64,000 nt of DNA from Maribacter litoralis (GTDB lineage: Bacteria > Bacteroidota > Bacteroidia > Flavobacteriales > Flavobacteriaceae): contig NZ_QCZD01000002.1 of NCBI RefSeq assembly GCF_003075045.1, positions 434,001-498,000 of the forward strand. The letters are read 5' to 3'. The stretch's first letter is position 1, and every line of letters begins with the position of its first letter. Below the pieces are notes generated by a model, which worked only from the letters and a program-made list of their open reading frames with translations, made no database searches and was not told where the DNA came from. Shown one piece after another: positions 9,100 to 18,142 of the stretch. The position numbers and the translations under genes are program-made.

Positions 9100-12000
9100 A
9101 TGAAAAAAACATTATTAATTACAATGCTTGTTTTCTTAGCAAGTTTTGTAGCACATGCCCAAACGGTTTTTACGGGTACTGTGTTAGATGAAAACCAAGT
9201 TCCTTTACCTGGTGCCACAGTGGTAGTGAAAGGAACAACGAACGGAGTTGCTAGCGATTTTGATGGTAACTTCAGTATTGAACTAAACAGTTCAGATGAC
9301 ATTTTAGTGGTATCTTATATCGGGTACATTAAACAGGAGTTTGAAACTGCGAACAAGCTAACTGGTACTATATCACTACAGCCAGATTCTCAACAACTAG
9401 ATGAGGTTGTGGTTACCGCATTGGGTATAGAAAGAGAGAAAAAATCGCTGGGTTATGCTTCACAAGAACTGGATAACGATGAAGTTGTTCAGGCAAGGGA
9501 ACCCAATTTATTGAACAGCATGTCCGGTAAAGTTGCCGGTTTGCAAATTACCAACAGCCCAACTGGTTTGGGTGGTTCTGCAAGGGTTTCTATTCGTGGC
9601 GATGCTTCTTTGGATATTAATGGTAACTCGCCATTGTTCATTGTTGACGGTACACCTATTAGTAATGAAATTGTAGGGTCGAGCGGATCTGGTACACAAA
9701 GTGTAGATTATGGTAACGGCGCCGCAGAAATCAATCCGCAGGATATTGAATCGATCAACGTACTAAAAGGTCCGGCTGCAGCAGCACTTTACGGGTCAAG
9801 AGCTGCGAATGGTGCAATTATTATTACGACCAAGAAAGGAACATCTCAAAGCAGTAAATTGGGGGTATCCTTTAATACCGGTATTACCATTGAAAATGTT
9901 TTGATGTTACCAGATTGGCAAAATGAATATGGTCAAGGTAACAATCAACAGTTCTCTTTTGTTGACGGTAGCGGTTCTGGTATTGCCGATGGTGTTGATG
10001 AAAGTTGGGGACCTCGTTTAGATACCGGACTTATGATCGCACAATTTGATTCACCAAGAACAGACGGTACTCGTGGTGGCGACACTTTTGTTAGTGATGC
10101 CGATATAATTCCAACGCCATGGGTTTCTCAACCGGATAATACTAGAGATTTCTTTGAAACGGGAATAACAAAGACCAATAGCATCGCTATTTCAAAAAGC
10201 GGAGAAATGGGGAACATGCGTTTGTCTTTTCAGAATTTAGATCAGGAAGGAACATTACCGAATACGGATTTAAAGAGAAATACTTTGAGCTTTTCTGGTA
10301 CCATGAACGTATCGGATAAGGTTAAGGTAAATGCCAATATGAATTATGTAAAAACCGATAGTGACAACAGACCTGCGGTTGGTTATGGTACGGAAAGTAT
10401 TATGTACTTGTTTATCTGGTACGGTCGTCAATTGAATACCAATAATTTAAGAGATTACTGGCAGCCAGGTTTAGAGGGTACGCAGCAGTTCAACTACAAC
10501 TACAACTACCACGATAACCCTTACTTTACCATGTATGAGAATACAAATGCGCAAGACAAGGATCGTATGTTCGGTAATGTGAGCCTTACCTATGACATCA
10601 GCGAAAACTGGAAATTATTATTACGTAGCGGTAGAGATTTCTATAGAGATTTTAGAGTTCGTAAAAGAGCGTTTAGTACACAGCGTTTCCCATTTGGTAC
10701 ATACCAAGAGGATAATATTTTCTTCGAGGAAAGTAACTCAGATTTCTTATTGAGTTATGATAAGGATTTTGGTGAAAAGTTCAATTTAAATGTTTCTGCA
10801 GGTGGAAACCAATTGCGCCAAAAGCAAGATTTCACTAAAAGTGTTGCACCACAATTAATTAACCCTGGGGTATATTCTTTTAACAATAGTAGACAGGCGG
10901 TACAGGTAAGTTCTAACAACAGTGAAAAACGCATCAATAGTTTATATGGGTATGCACGTTTAAGTTATGACAATGTATTGTTCATGGATATTACAGGTAG
11001 AAATGACTGGTCTAGTACTTTGCCAGAGGGGAATAACTCTTATTTCTACCCATCGGTGACATTAAGTGGTATTGCCAGTGATATGTTCAATATGCCAGAC
11101 TGGGTAACGTTTGCTAAAGTAAGGGCTGCTTATGCTGAAGTAGGTAATGATACTGATGCATATAGGTTACGTAGCTTCTATCAAAATGAGACTGCTTTTG
11201 ATAGTTCTACGCCCATATTGACGGAATCATCTTTGATACCGAATGCAGATTTAAAACCAGAGATTACAGGTTCTTACGAATTCGGTTTAGATCTACGTTT
11301 CTTGCAAAGCAGAATCAATTTAGATCTTACGTATTATGACAGTTCTACTAAGAATCAGATTATCAACATTAGTACTGATATCGCTAGTGGTTACAGTAGT
11401 CAATTGATCAATGCCGGTGAGGTTCGTAACTACGGTTTTGAAGCTATTGCGAACTTTGTTCCGGTACTTACAGATAACTTTAAGTGGAGCTCTACCTTTA
11501 ACTTTGCTACCAACAAAAGTGAAGTGACCGATTTAGGCGATGATATCCAGTTCACCTTAACTTCAGCGAACGGGGCATATATTCAAGCTCGTGAAGGTGG
11601 TTCTATCAGTGCGATCTATGGTAGAGGTTTTCAAAGGGTAGAAGATGAGGACAGCGAATATTTTGGTCAAATGATCATCAATAATCAAGGTATTCCAGAG
11701 CGTACAGATGATTTGGTCTACCAAGGCGATTATGCGCCAGACTTTACTTTGGGCATGCAAAATACGTTCAAATATAAGAATGTTGACTTAGGATTTTTGA
11801 TCGATACCAGACAAGGTGGTATCGTAGTTTCTAGAACAAAAACCATTGGTAGTACTTCTGGTCAATTGCAAGAAACATTGGAAGGTAGAGAAACAGGTAT
11901 CGTTGCAGAAGGTGTAGTTAATACTGGTACAGCCGAGAGTCCTAATTATGTGCCAAATACCGTAAATGTAGATGCTAGAACATTTAACAACAGATACTAC

Positions 12001-12279
12001 GAAAGAGATAATGTTGAAGCTGCAAAATATGATGCTTCTTACACTAAACTACGTGAGGTTTCTTTAGGGTATTCTTTTCCACAGAAAATGATCAACCAAT
12101 TGCCTATTACCAATGCAAGAATTTCTGTAACAGGTAGAAACTTGATTTTATGGACAGATAACCCACATTTCGACCCTGAAACGGTTGGGGTATCGGGTGG
12201 TACGCTACAACCGGGTATAGAGAATATGTCTTACCCAAGTTCACGTTCGTTTACCTTCAATTTACAGGTTAATTTCTAA
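9100..12279 (+). CDS. SusC/RagA-type TonB-dependent receptor
   Basis: A complete 1059-residue receptor. The signal peptide ends at AHAQT (near residue 21). A CarboxypepD_reg-like domain follows (residues 22-110; VFTGTVLDENQVPLPGATV), then a plug with SIRGDASLDI, NSPLFIVDGTPI and the signature NVLKGPAAAALYGSRAANGAI, and a 22-strand-type barrel ending QVNF. SusC proteins import bulky ligands with TonB energy. It opens an operon that carries the matching SusD and five degradative enzymes, most acting on phosphorus esters, so a phosphorylated or phosphonylated glycan or lipid headgroup is a likely cargo. Confidence 0.96.
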   Translation: MKKTLLITMLVFLASFVAHAQTVFTGTVLDENQVPLPGATVVVKGTTNGVASDFDGNFSIELNSSDDILVVSYIGYIKQEFETANKLTGTISLQPDSQQLDEVVVTALGIEREKKSLGYASQELDNDEVVQAREPNLLNSMSGKVAGLQITNSPTGLGGSARVSIRGDASLDINGNSPLFIVDGTPISNEIVGSSGSGTQSVDYGNGAAEINPQDIESINVLKGPAAAALYGSRAANGAIIITTKKGTSQSSKLGVSFNTGITIENVLMLPDWQNEYGQGNNQQFSFVDGSGSGIADGVDESWGPRLDTGLMIAQFDSPRTDGTRGGDTFVSDADIIPTPWVSQPDNTRDFFETGITKTNSIAISKSGEMGNMRLSFQNLDQEGTLPNTDLKRNTLSFSGTMNVSDKVKVNANMNYVKTDSDNRPAVGYGTESIMYLFIWYGRQLNTNNLRDYWQPGLEGTQQFNYNYNYHDNPYFTMYENTNAQDKDRMFGNVSLTYDISENWKLLLRSGRDFYRDFRVRKRAFSTQRFPFGTYQEDNIFFEESNSDFLLSYDKDFGEKFNLNVSAGGNQLRQKQDFTKSVAPQLINPGVYSFNNSRQAVQVSSNNSEKRINSLYGYARLSYDNVLFMDITGRNDWSSTLPEGNNSYFYPSVTLSGIASDMFNMPDWVTFAKVRAAYAEVGNDTDAYRLRSFYQNETAFDSSTPILTESSLIPNADLKPEITGSYEFGLDLRFLQSRINLDLTYYDSSTKNQIINISTDIASGYSSQLINAGEVRNYGFEAIANFVPVLTDNFKWSSTFNFATNKSEVTDLGDDIQFTLTSANGAYIQAREGGSISAIYGRGFQRVEDEDSEYFGQMIINNQGIPERTDDLVYQGDYAPDFTLGMQNTFKYKNVDLGFLIDTRQGGIVVSRTKTIGSTSGQLQETLEGRETGIVAEGVVNTGTAESPNYVPNTVNVDARTFNNRYYERDNVEAAKYDASYTKLREVSLGYSFPQKMINQLPITNARISVTGRNLILWTDNPHFDPETVGVSGGTLQPGIENMSYPSSRSFTFNLQVNF

Positions 12280-12309
12280 GAGTAGAAGAAACTATTAATT
12301 AAAGAAATC

Positions 12310-13863
12310 ATGAAAAAAACACTATTAATTATATGTTCTTTGGTACTGGCGGTAAGCTGTACCGAAGATTTTGAAACGATCAATATAAACCCTAACTATC
12401 CTGCTTCTGCAGAGCCAGGTTTATTATTGCCCGGCGTACAAAGAGAGATGGCTTACAATTGGGGCGATCAAGGTTGGGAAGAAGGTTTTACCGTAGTACA
12501 ATATGGGGCTAGACTACAGTTTACCAGTGGTGATACCTATAACTGGTCTCCTTCCGGTGATCCTTATGATAACGCTTATGCATCTTTAAGAGATGTGGAA
12601 AATATTATTAGGGATACCGAAGCTAACGAAGATGCCCAGAATTATTACGGCGTTGCCTTGGTGATGAAATCTTGGATCTATTCTTATGTTACCGATGCTT
12701 ACGGAGATGTGCCTTACTCAGAAGCTACCATGGGTATTGAGAATGGTAATGTTACTCCTGCTTTTGATGCTCAAAGTGCTATATATGCCGGTATTTTGGC
12801 AGATTTAGAAACAGCGAATACGGTTTTGACAGATGCCGATAATATTTCAGGTGATATTTTTTACGATGGCGATATTGAAAAATGGAGAAAATTTGCCAAT
12901 TCGTTAAGATTGCGTTTGTTGATGAGAATCAGTGATGTGGATAATGCAACCGCAGTAGCTGGTATGACTCAAATTACGAGTAACCCAACTGCATACCCTA
13001 TTTTTGAGAGTAATGAGGACATGACCTTCGTGGCATGGAATTCAGATAACCCACAGCCAAAATATGACACGCGTAGTGGTAGTTTTGATGAGGTTCGTTT
13101 AAGCCAAACCTTAGAAACTCGTTTAAAGGATTTGAACGATAACAGATTGTATGTTTTCGCACAGCCTACTACAGCTTCTGAAAAGGGAATTTTCTCTGAA
13201 GATTTTGATGATTATGTAGGTATGCCAAATGGATTGGATGATGAGGCAGCATTAGGCTACAGTCCGTCTGGAAATCCAGATGAGTCTGGATCTAATTTCA
13301 TTTCCAGATTGGGTATATTATTAGGTTGTAGAGCATGTAACCCAGAGCAGGCATCTGCTACCGCTTCACAGACCATTATCATGAGCTATTCTGAACTACA
13401 GTTCATTTTGGCAGAGGCTGCGGAAAGAGGATTCATTTCTGCAGGTGATGCGGCAACGTACTATGAAAACGGAATTAGAGCTTCTTTTGAGTACTACACT
13501 GAAAGAGTTGCTGCTGGCGGATGGTCTGATATTGCAAACGCTATGCAAGCAACGGATCTTGATGCCTATGTAGCGCAAGATGCCGTAGCTCTTACGGGCG
13601 ATACCGATGACAACTTGGCTAAAATAGCACTTCAAAAATGGATTTCTCTTTTCTATACGGGTTTTGAAGGCTGGTCCGATTGGAGAAGAACGGGAATGCC
13701 AGAGGTAATTCCTGGTCCCGATGCCGTGAACGATGGTATGGTACCGGTTCGTTTTCAATATCCTAATTCTGTAAAATCTACGAACAGCGAAAACTACAAT
13801 GCCGCTGTACAAAGTATGGGTGCAGATGATATTAATACCAAACTTTGGTGGGATGTTGATTAA
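12310..13863 (+). CDS. SusD-like surface lipoprotein (SusD-like_2 type)
   Basis: 517 residues with a lipoprotein signal (AVSC, Cys near residue 17) and a start TEDFETININPNYP typical of the Asn-rich SusD-like_2 branch, different from the RagB-like SusD of the first pair. The protein is largely helical, contains YVTDAYGDVPYSEA and ends around LWWDVD. It would sit on the preceding SusC as the substrate-capture lid. The next gene starts inside its last codons, so translation is coupled. Confidence 0.92.
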   Translation: MKKTLLIICSLVLAVSCTEDFETININPNYPASAEPGLLLPGVQREMAYNWGDQGWEEGFTVVQYGARLQFTSGDTYNWSPSGDPYDNAYASLRDVENIIRDTEANEDAQNYYGVALVMKSWIYSYVTDAYGDVPYSEATMGIENGNVTPAFDAQSAIYAGILADLETANTVLTDADNISGDIFYDGDIEKWRKFANSLRLRLLMRISDVDNATAVAGMTQITSNPTAYPIFESNEDMTFVAWNSDNPQPKYDTRSGSFDEVRLSQTLETRLKDLNDNRLYVFAQPTTASEKGIFSEDFDDYVGMPNGLDDEAALGYSPSGNPDESGSNFISRLGILLGCRACNPEQASATASQTIIMSYSELQFILAEAAERGFISAGDAATYYENGIRASFEYYTERVAAGGWSDIANAMQATDLDAYVAQDAVALTGDTDDNLAKIALQKWISLFYTGFEGWSDWRRTGMPEVIPGPDAVNDGMVPVRFQYPNSVKSTNSENYNAAVQSMGADDINTKLWWDVD

Positions 13864-15517
13864 GCATAGGGTTAAAAAATACACTTCAATTATTGCACTG
13901 ACCATAGGGATGACTTCCCTATGGTCTTGTGATTATGACAAGTTGGATAATATGGGTGCGGAAAATACCCATGTGGTGGTCATTGGTTTTGATGGGTTGA
14001 GTCCCGACGGACTCCAGAATGCAGATACGCCTACTTTCGATAAATTGATGCTAGAAGGAGCATTTACAATGCATGCTAGGGCGGTATTGCCAACAAGTTC
14101 AAGCACTAATTGGGCTTCTATGATTATGGGAGCAGGACCAGAGCAACACGGTATTACTTCCAATTCATGGGAGAAGGATAATTTAGTTTTACCGGCAGTT
14201 ACGCAGAGCGAACCGTTTTTATTTCCTAGTATTTTTCATTTGATACGTGAACAACGAAAATCGGAGAAAATCGGAGCCATTTATCATTGGGGCGGTTTTG
14301 GTCGCTTATTTGAAAAAAGTGCCGTTGATTTTGACGAAAATCCGGCTACGGAAGAAGAGACTGCCGTAAATGCTAGTAGTTATATTAAAGTAGAACAACC
14401 GTTATTTACGTTTATTCATTTTGACCATATTGACCACGCAGGTCATGAGTTTGGACATGGTACAAAAGAGTATTATAAATCTGTTGAAAAAGGAGATTCA
14501 TTATTGGCTGAGATTATGAAAGCCATAGCTGAATCTGATATGGCAGATAATACCATGGTCATTATTAGTTCCGATCACGGGGGTACAGGAAAAGGGCACG
14601 GTGGTGAATCTTTGGATGAAATAGAAATACCATTTATTCTTTGGGGAAAGGGTGTTAAAAAGAACTACAAAATTAAATACTCGGTATATCAATACGACAA
14701 TGCAGCAACCGTTGCTCATGCATTACGTATAAAAACACCGCGCGCTTGGATAGGTAGACCTGTTATTGAAGCATTTGAGGGCGAAAAAATAGAAGATGAT
14801 TATCCTGTTTTGGTACAATTGAAGAAACCGGAATTGTATAATCCGGCAAAAGGCTATGCTGCTGAAGGCGGATTGTTCAATGATTCTGCTGAACTCATTT
14901 TAAAGAATCCGAATTCGGTAGGTGAAGTAAAGTATACATTAGATGGGAATATGCCCAATAGTGATGCTGACACTTTTTCGTCACCAGTAGTGCTTACAGA
15001 AAATACGGTGGTTAAAAGTGCTGTTTTTGTAGACGGTGCCTTGAGTAGCGGGGTTAAAGAAGCGTATTTCAGAATTAAACCAGTGACATTAAAAGCTCCC
15101 GTTTCTTATGAGGTTTTTCATTTGGATAACCTGTCGTTTATTCCATCCATCGGCAATAGAAAACCAGATGCCACAGGTGCCGTATTCGAATTTTCATCAG
15201 AAGAGGTGCGTCAACATATTCAATCGAATACACTGTTCCGCTTTAAAAGTATACTTGAAATACCTGCGGATGGCGATTATAATTTTGCCATAAGATCAGA
15301 TGATGGTAGTCAGTTATTTATTGATGGTGATTTGGTGGTGGATAACGATGGTGACCACGGCGTAAGAACAAAAAACGGAAGCATTGAACTTGAAAAAGGG
15401 AAGCATACCGTTGAGGTACTTTGGTTTAATGGTGGAGGTGATGGTTGGTTAGATGTGTATGTGAAAAGTGATGAAATGCCCAATCAGATTTTGTCGACCA
15501 ATCTTTTAAGAAACTAA
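13853..15517 (+). CDS. Type I phosphodiesterase/alkaline-phosphatase-superfamily lipoprotein with PA14-like tail
   Basis: About 554 residues. The N-terminal region is a lipoprotein signal (LWSC), then an alkaline-phosphatase-superfamily domain: GFDGLSPDGL (metal Asp), LPTSSSTNWASMI (candidate Thr/Ser nucleophile), HFDHIDHAGHEFGHGT and SSDHGGTGKGHGG (metal ligands). A chitobiase-C-like segment with VKYTLDGNMPNSDADTF follows at about residues 350-420, and a PA14-like beta domain ends the protein (FAIRSDDGSQLFIDG, HTVEVLWFNGGG). PA14 domains usually bind carbohydrate. The start at 13853 overlaps the SusD stop by 11 nt and gives a proper signal; earlier starts do not. It likely hydrolyses a phosphodiester on a surface-bound glycan or glycolipid. 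Confidence 0.88.
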   Translation: MLIKHRVKKYTSIIALTIGMTSLWSCDYDKLDNMGAENTHVVVIGFDGLSPDGLQNADTPTFDKLMLEGAFTMHARAVLPTSSSTNWASMIMGAGPEQHGITSNSWEKDNLVLPAVTQSEPFLFPSIFHLIREQRKSEKIGAIYHWGGFGRLFEKSAVDFDENPATEEETAVNASSYIKVEQPLFTFIHFDHIDHAGHEFGHGTKEYYKSVEKGDSLLAEIMKAIAESDMADNTMVIISSDHGGTGKGHGGESLDEIEIPFILWGKGVKKNYKIKYSVYQYDNAATVAHALRIKTPRAWIGRPVIEAFEGEKIEDDYPVLVQLKKPELYNPAKGYAAEGGLFNDSAELILKNPNSVGEVKYTLDGNMPNSDADTFSSPVVLTENTVVKSAVFVDGALSSGVKEAYFRIKPVTLKAPVSYEVFHLDNLSFIPSIGNRKPDATGAVFEFSSEEVRQHIQSNTLFRFKSILEIPADGDYNFAIRSDDGSQLFIDGDLVVDNDGDHGVRTKNGSIELEKGKHTVEVLWFNGGGDGWLDVYVKSDEMPNQILSTNLLRN

Positions 15518-15519
15518 CA

Positions 15520-16797
15520 TTGAAAAAGTACAAATACCTCTTAGTTATACAGATTCTTTTGGTATCGGCATTTTGTTATTCTCAAGGTGTCAATATGCAA
15601 TTACCCAGCTGGGAAGAGGGAATGATGGATATTCACCATATCAATACAGGTAGGGGAGATGCCGCTTTTGCCATTTTACCAGACGGTACTACTTTATTGA
15701 TTGATGCTGGCGATATGTCTGAGACCCACCCGAGAACCTTGTCGGCAAGAAATGCACCTAGATTGCCAAATACAAATAAAACAGCACCAGAGTGGATCGT
15801 TGATTATATGCATCAGTTTTTTCCGAAAGGATATAAAAAACAACTGGATTATGCGCTGATCACACACTATCATGATGATCATTTTGGTGAATTGGATAGT
15901 TTAAGGATAAAAGCCGCAAATGGTGATTATAGGCTCACTGGTATTACCGAAGTAGGCAATAAGTTTCCTATACATAAAGTGTTGGATAGAGGCTTTACGT
16001 ACCCCATTAATTTACGTAACCCCGAGATTCAAAATCAAGAAAGGTTTCAAAATGATGCCTATGGTATGGTGCCGACGCTTAAGAACTATTGGAAGTTTCT
16101 AGCGGCTGAACAAACTCGAAATGGTTTGGTACACGAGCAATTGATACCAGGGCAAAATAACCAGATCGCTTTGGTGAACAAAGCGAAAAAGTATCACAAT
16201 TTTAATATTCGCAATATTGCCGTAAACGGAACAGTTTGGACGGGGGTAGGTAATGATACATTGGCTCTTTTTTCAAAAGGGGAATACCCGGGTGAGAATA
16301 ATTTGAGTACCTGTATTAAAATTAGCTATGGAAAGTTCGATTATTTTACCGGTGGAGATATAAGTGGAGTAAATGGTATAGGTGCTACCGATGATAATTC
16401 TGTGGAATCTCATATTGCACCCGTTATTGGAGCGGTAGATGTGGCAACCTTAAATCATCATGGCAATCGCGATTCGCAGAATGATGTCTACGTGCGCACA
16501 TTGAGACCACGGGTATGGATTCAACAAAACTGGTCATCAGACCACCCAGGTGATGAAGTATTGAGAAGAATAACATCCAAAGAACTATATCCGGGAGAAC
16601 GTGACATTTTTTCTAACGTCATGTTGCAGGCAAATAAAGATGTTATTGGTGGTAGACTGGATCAATACAAAAGTCAAAATGGTCATATAGTGCTACGCGT
16701 ATATCCTAATGGAAATAGCTACGCCATTTTTGTACTTGATGATACCACGGATAAAAGAGAAATAACCGCAAAATTCGGACCGTATGAAGCAAGATAA
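15520..16797 (+). CDS. Exported ComEC-like metallo-beta-lactamase-fold hydrolase
   Basis: 425 residues starting at a TTG that follows the previous stop by 2 nt; this start is needed to give the signal peptide ending at FCYSQ. The MBL motif THYHDDHFGELD (near residue 115) supplies metal ligands. FTGGDISG, NHHGNRDSQND and SSDHPGDEVL give the later ligand motifs of the ComEC/Rec2-type MBL family. Such enzymes are often phosphodiesterases or nucleases, and in this operon it probably acts in the periplasm on a phosphodiester. Substrate unknown. It overlaps the next gene by 14 nt. Confidence 0.83.
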   Translation: MKKYKYLLVIQILLVSAFCYSQGVNMQLPSWEEGMMDIHHINTGRGDAAFAILPDGTTLLIDAGDMSETHPRTLSARNAPRLPNTNKTAPEWIVDYMHQFFPKGYKKQLDYALITHYHDDHFGELDSLRIKAANGDYRLTGITEVGNKFPIHKVLDRGFTYPINLRNPEIQNQERFQNDAYGMVPTLKNYWKFLAAEQTRNGLVHEQLIPGQNNQIALVNKAKKYHNFNIRNIAVNGTVWTGVGNDTLALFSKGEYPGENNLSTCIKISYGKFDYFTGGDISGVNGIGATDDNSVESHIAPVIGAVDVATLNHHGNRDSQNDVYVRTLRPRVWIQQNWSSDHPGDEVLRRITSKELYPGERDIFSNVMLQANKDVIGGRLDQYKSQNGHIVLRVYPNGNSYAIFVLDDTTDKREITAKFGPYEAR

Positions 16798-18136
16798 ACT
16801 ACAGAACAAGCGTACCGAAGGCGATATAAACAATACCAAGGCAAGAAATGAGTGGATTGAAGGTATCACTGATCTTAAAACCTTAAAATTATTGGAAAAA
16901 GATGCGCGTTTCTTTTTTTATCAAGCATTATCAACTCCGTGCTTAGACGTGCTTGGTAATTGTAACGGTGCACATATAGAAAATATATCTGGTAAGCGCT
17001 ATCTTGATTTTCATGGTAATAATGTGCATCAATTAGGATTTTCACATCCTAAATTGGTAAAGCGTTTAACCGAGCAATTAAAGGGCTTATCTTTTTCTAC
17101 CCGAAGATATACGAATGAGCCTGCTATAAAATTTGCAGAGAAGCTCGCCTCTTTACTTCCTTCAGATTTAAATCGGGTTTTAATGACCCCAAATGGTAGT
17201 TCAGCCATCGGTATTGCCCTAAAACTGGCACGAGCCATTACGGGCAAGTTTAAAGTGGTCTCTTTCTGGGATTCTTTTCATGGCGCATCTTTAGATGCGA
17301 TCAGTGTTGGTGGCGAAGCGGTTTTTAGGGAGTATATGGGTCCCATGATGCCGGGAGTTGAACGCATTCCGCCACCGGTAACCTATCGCGGAATTTTTGA
17401 AGGTAATGAAGCCAAATGTTTGGAGCATTTAGAATATGTTTTCGCCAAAGAAGGTGATATTGGAGCCTTTGTTGCAGAAACCGTAAGAAATACCGATGTA
17501 CAATTGCCATCTCTAGGGTTTTGGAAAGAGGCACGTGCCCTGTGCGATAAATATGGAGTGGTTCTTATTTTAGATGAAATTCCCATTGCCTTAGGTAGAA
17601 CAGGTAAAATGTTTGCTTTTGAGCATTATGACATTGAACCCGATATTCTTTGTTTGGGTAAAGGATTGGGCGGCGGAATTTTTCCTCAGGCATGTATCGT
17701 TACCAGAGATAGGTATAACACATTTCCAGATATTTCATTGGGTCATTATACCCATGAGAAAAGTCCGTTAGGTGCCATGGCAGCTTTAACTACCTTAGAA
17801 ATTATAGAAGACGAAAAAATCTTGCATAAGGTTGCTGGTGACTCGCTGAACATGTGCACATCAATGACCATTTTAAAAGAAAAGTACGAACTGATCGGTG
17901 ATATACGTGGTCGCGGTCTACTATGGGGTGTTGAATTGGTTACCGATAGGGAAACAAAAGAAAAGGCGGTGCAGCAAGCAGAAAAGGTAATGTATGAATG
18001 CCTTAAAAACGGATTGAGTTTTAAGGTGTCTGCCGGCAACGTACTACAGTTGGCGCCAGCTTTGACCATCTCAAGAAAAGAGCTAAAAGAAGCCTTGATA
18101 ATTTTAGAAAATGCACTGGAAAGTGCGAGTAATTAG
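16784..18136 (+). CDS. Class III PLP enzyme, PbfA-like or ethanolamine-phosphate phospho-lyase-like
   Basis: 450 residues, fold type I PLP enzyme. PLP contacts are visible: NGSSAIGIALKLAR, the aspartate in ILDEIPIALGRTGKMF near residue 265, and the Schiff-base lysine in CLGKGLGGGIFPQ near residue 290. There is no signal peptide, so it is cytoplasmic. The branch includes aminotransferases, (R)-1-hydroxy-2-aminoethylphosphonate ammonia-lyase (PbfA) and ethanolamine-phosphate phospho-lyase. Phosphodiesterases upstream and a phosphatase downstream fit processing of a phosphoethanolamine or hydroxy-aminoethylphosphonate unit. I cannot separate the two activities from sequence alone. Confidence 0.8.
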   Translation: MKQDKLQNKRTEGDINNTKARNEWIEGITDLKTLKLLEKDARFFFYQALSTPCLDVLGNCNGAHIENISGKRYLDFHGNNVHQLGFSHPKLVKRLTEQLKGLSFSTRRYTNEPAIKFAEKLASLLPSDLNRVLMTPNGSSAIGIALKLARAITGKFKVVSFWDSFHGASLDAISVGGEAVFREYMGPMMPGVERIPPPVTYRGIFEGNEAKCLEHLEYVFAKEGDIGAFVAETVRNTDVQLPSLGFWKEARALCDKYGVVLILDEIPIALGRTGKMFAFEHYDIEPDILCLGKGLGGGIFPQACIVTRDRYNTFPDISLGHYTHEKSPLGAMAALTTLEIIEDEKILHKVAGDSLNMCTSMTILKEKYELIGDIRGRGLLWGVELVTDRETKEKAVQQAEKVMYECLKNGLSFKVSAGNVLQLAPALTISRKELKEALIILENALESASN

Positions 18137-18142
18137 ATACGT

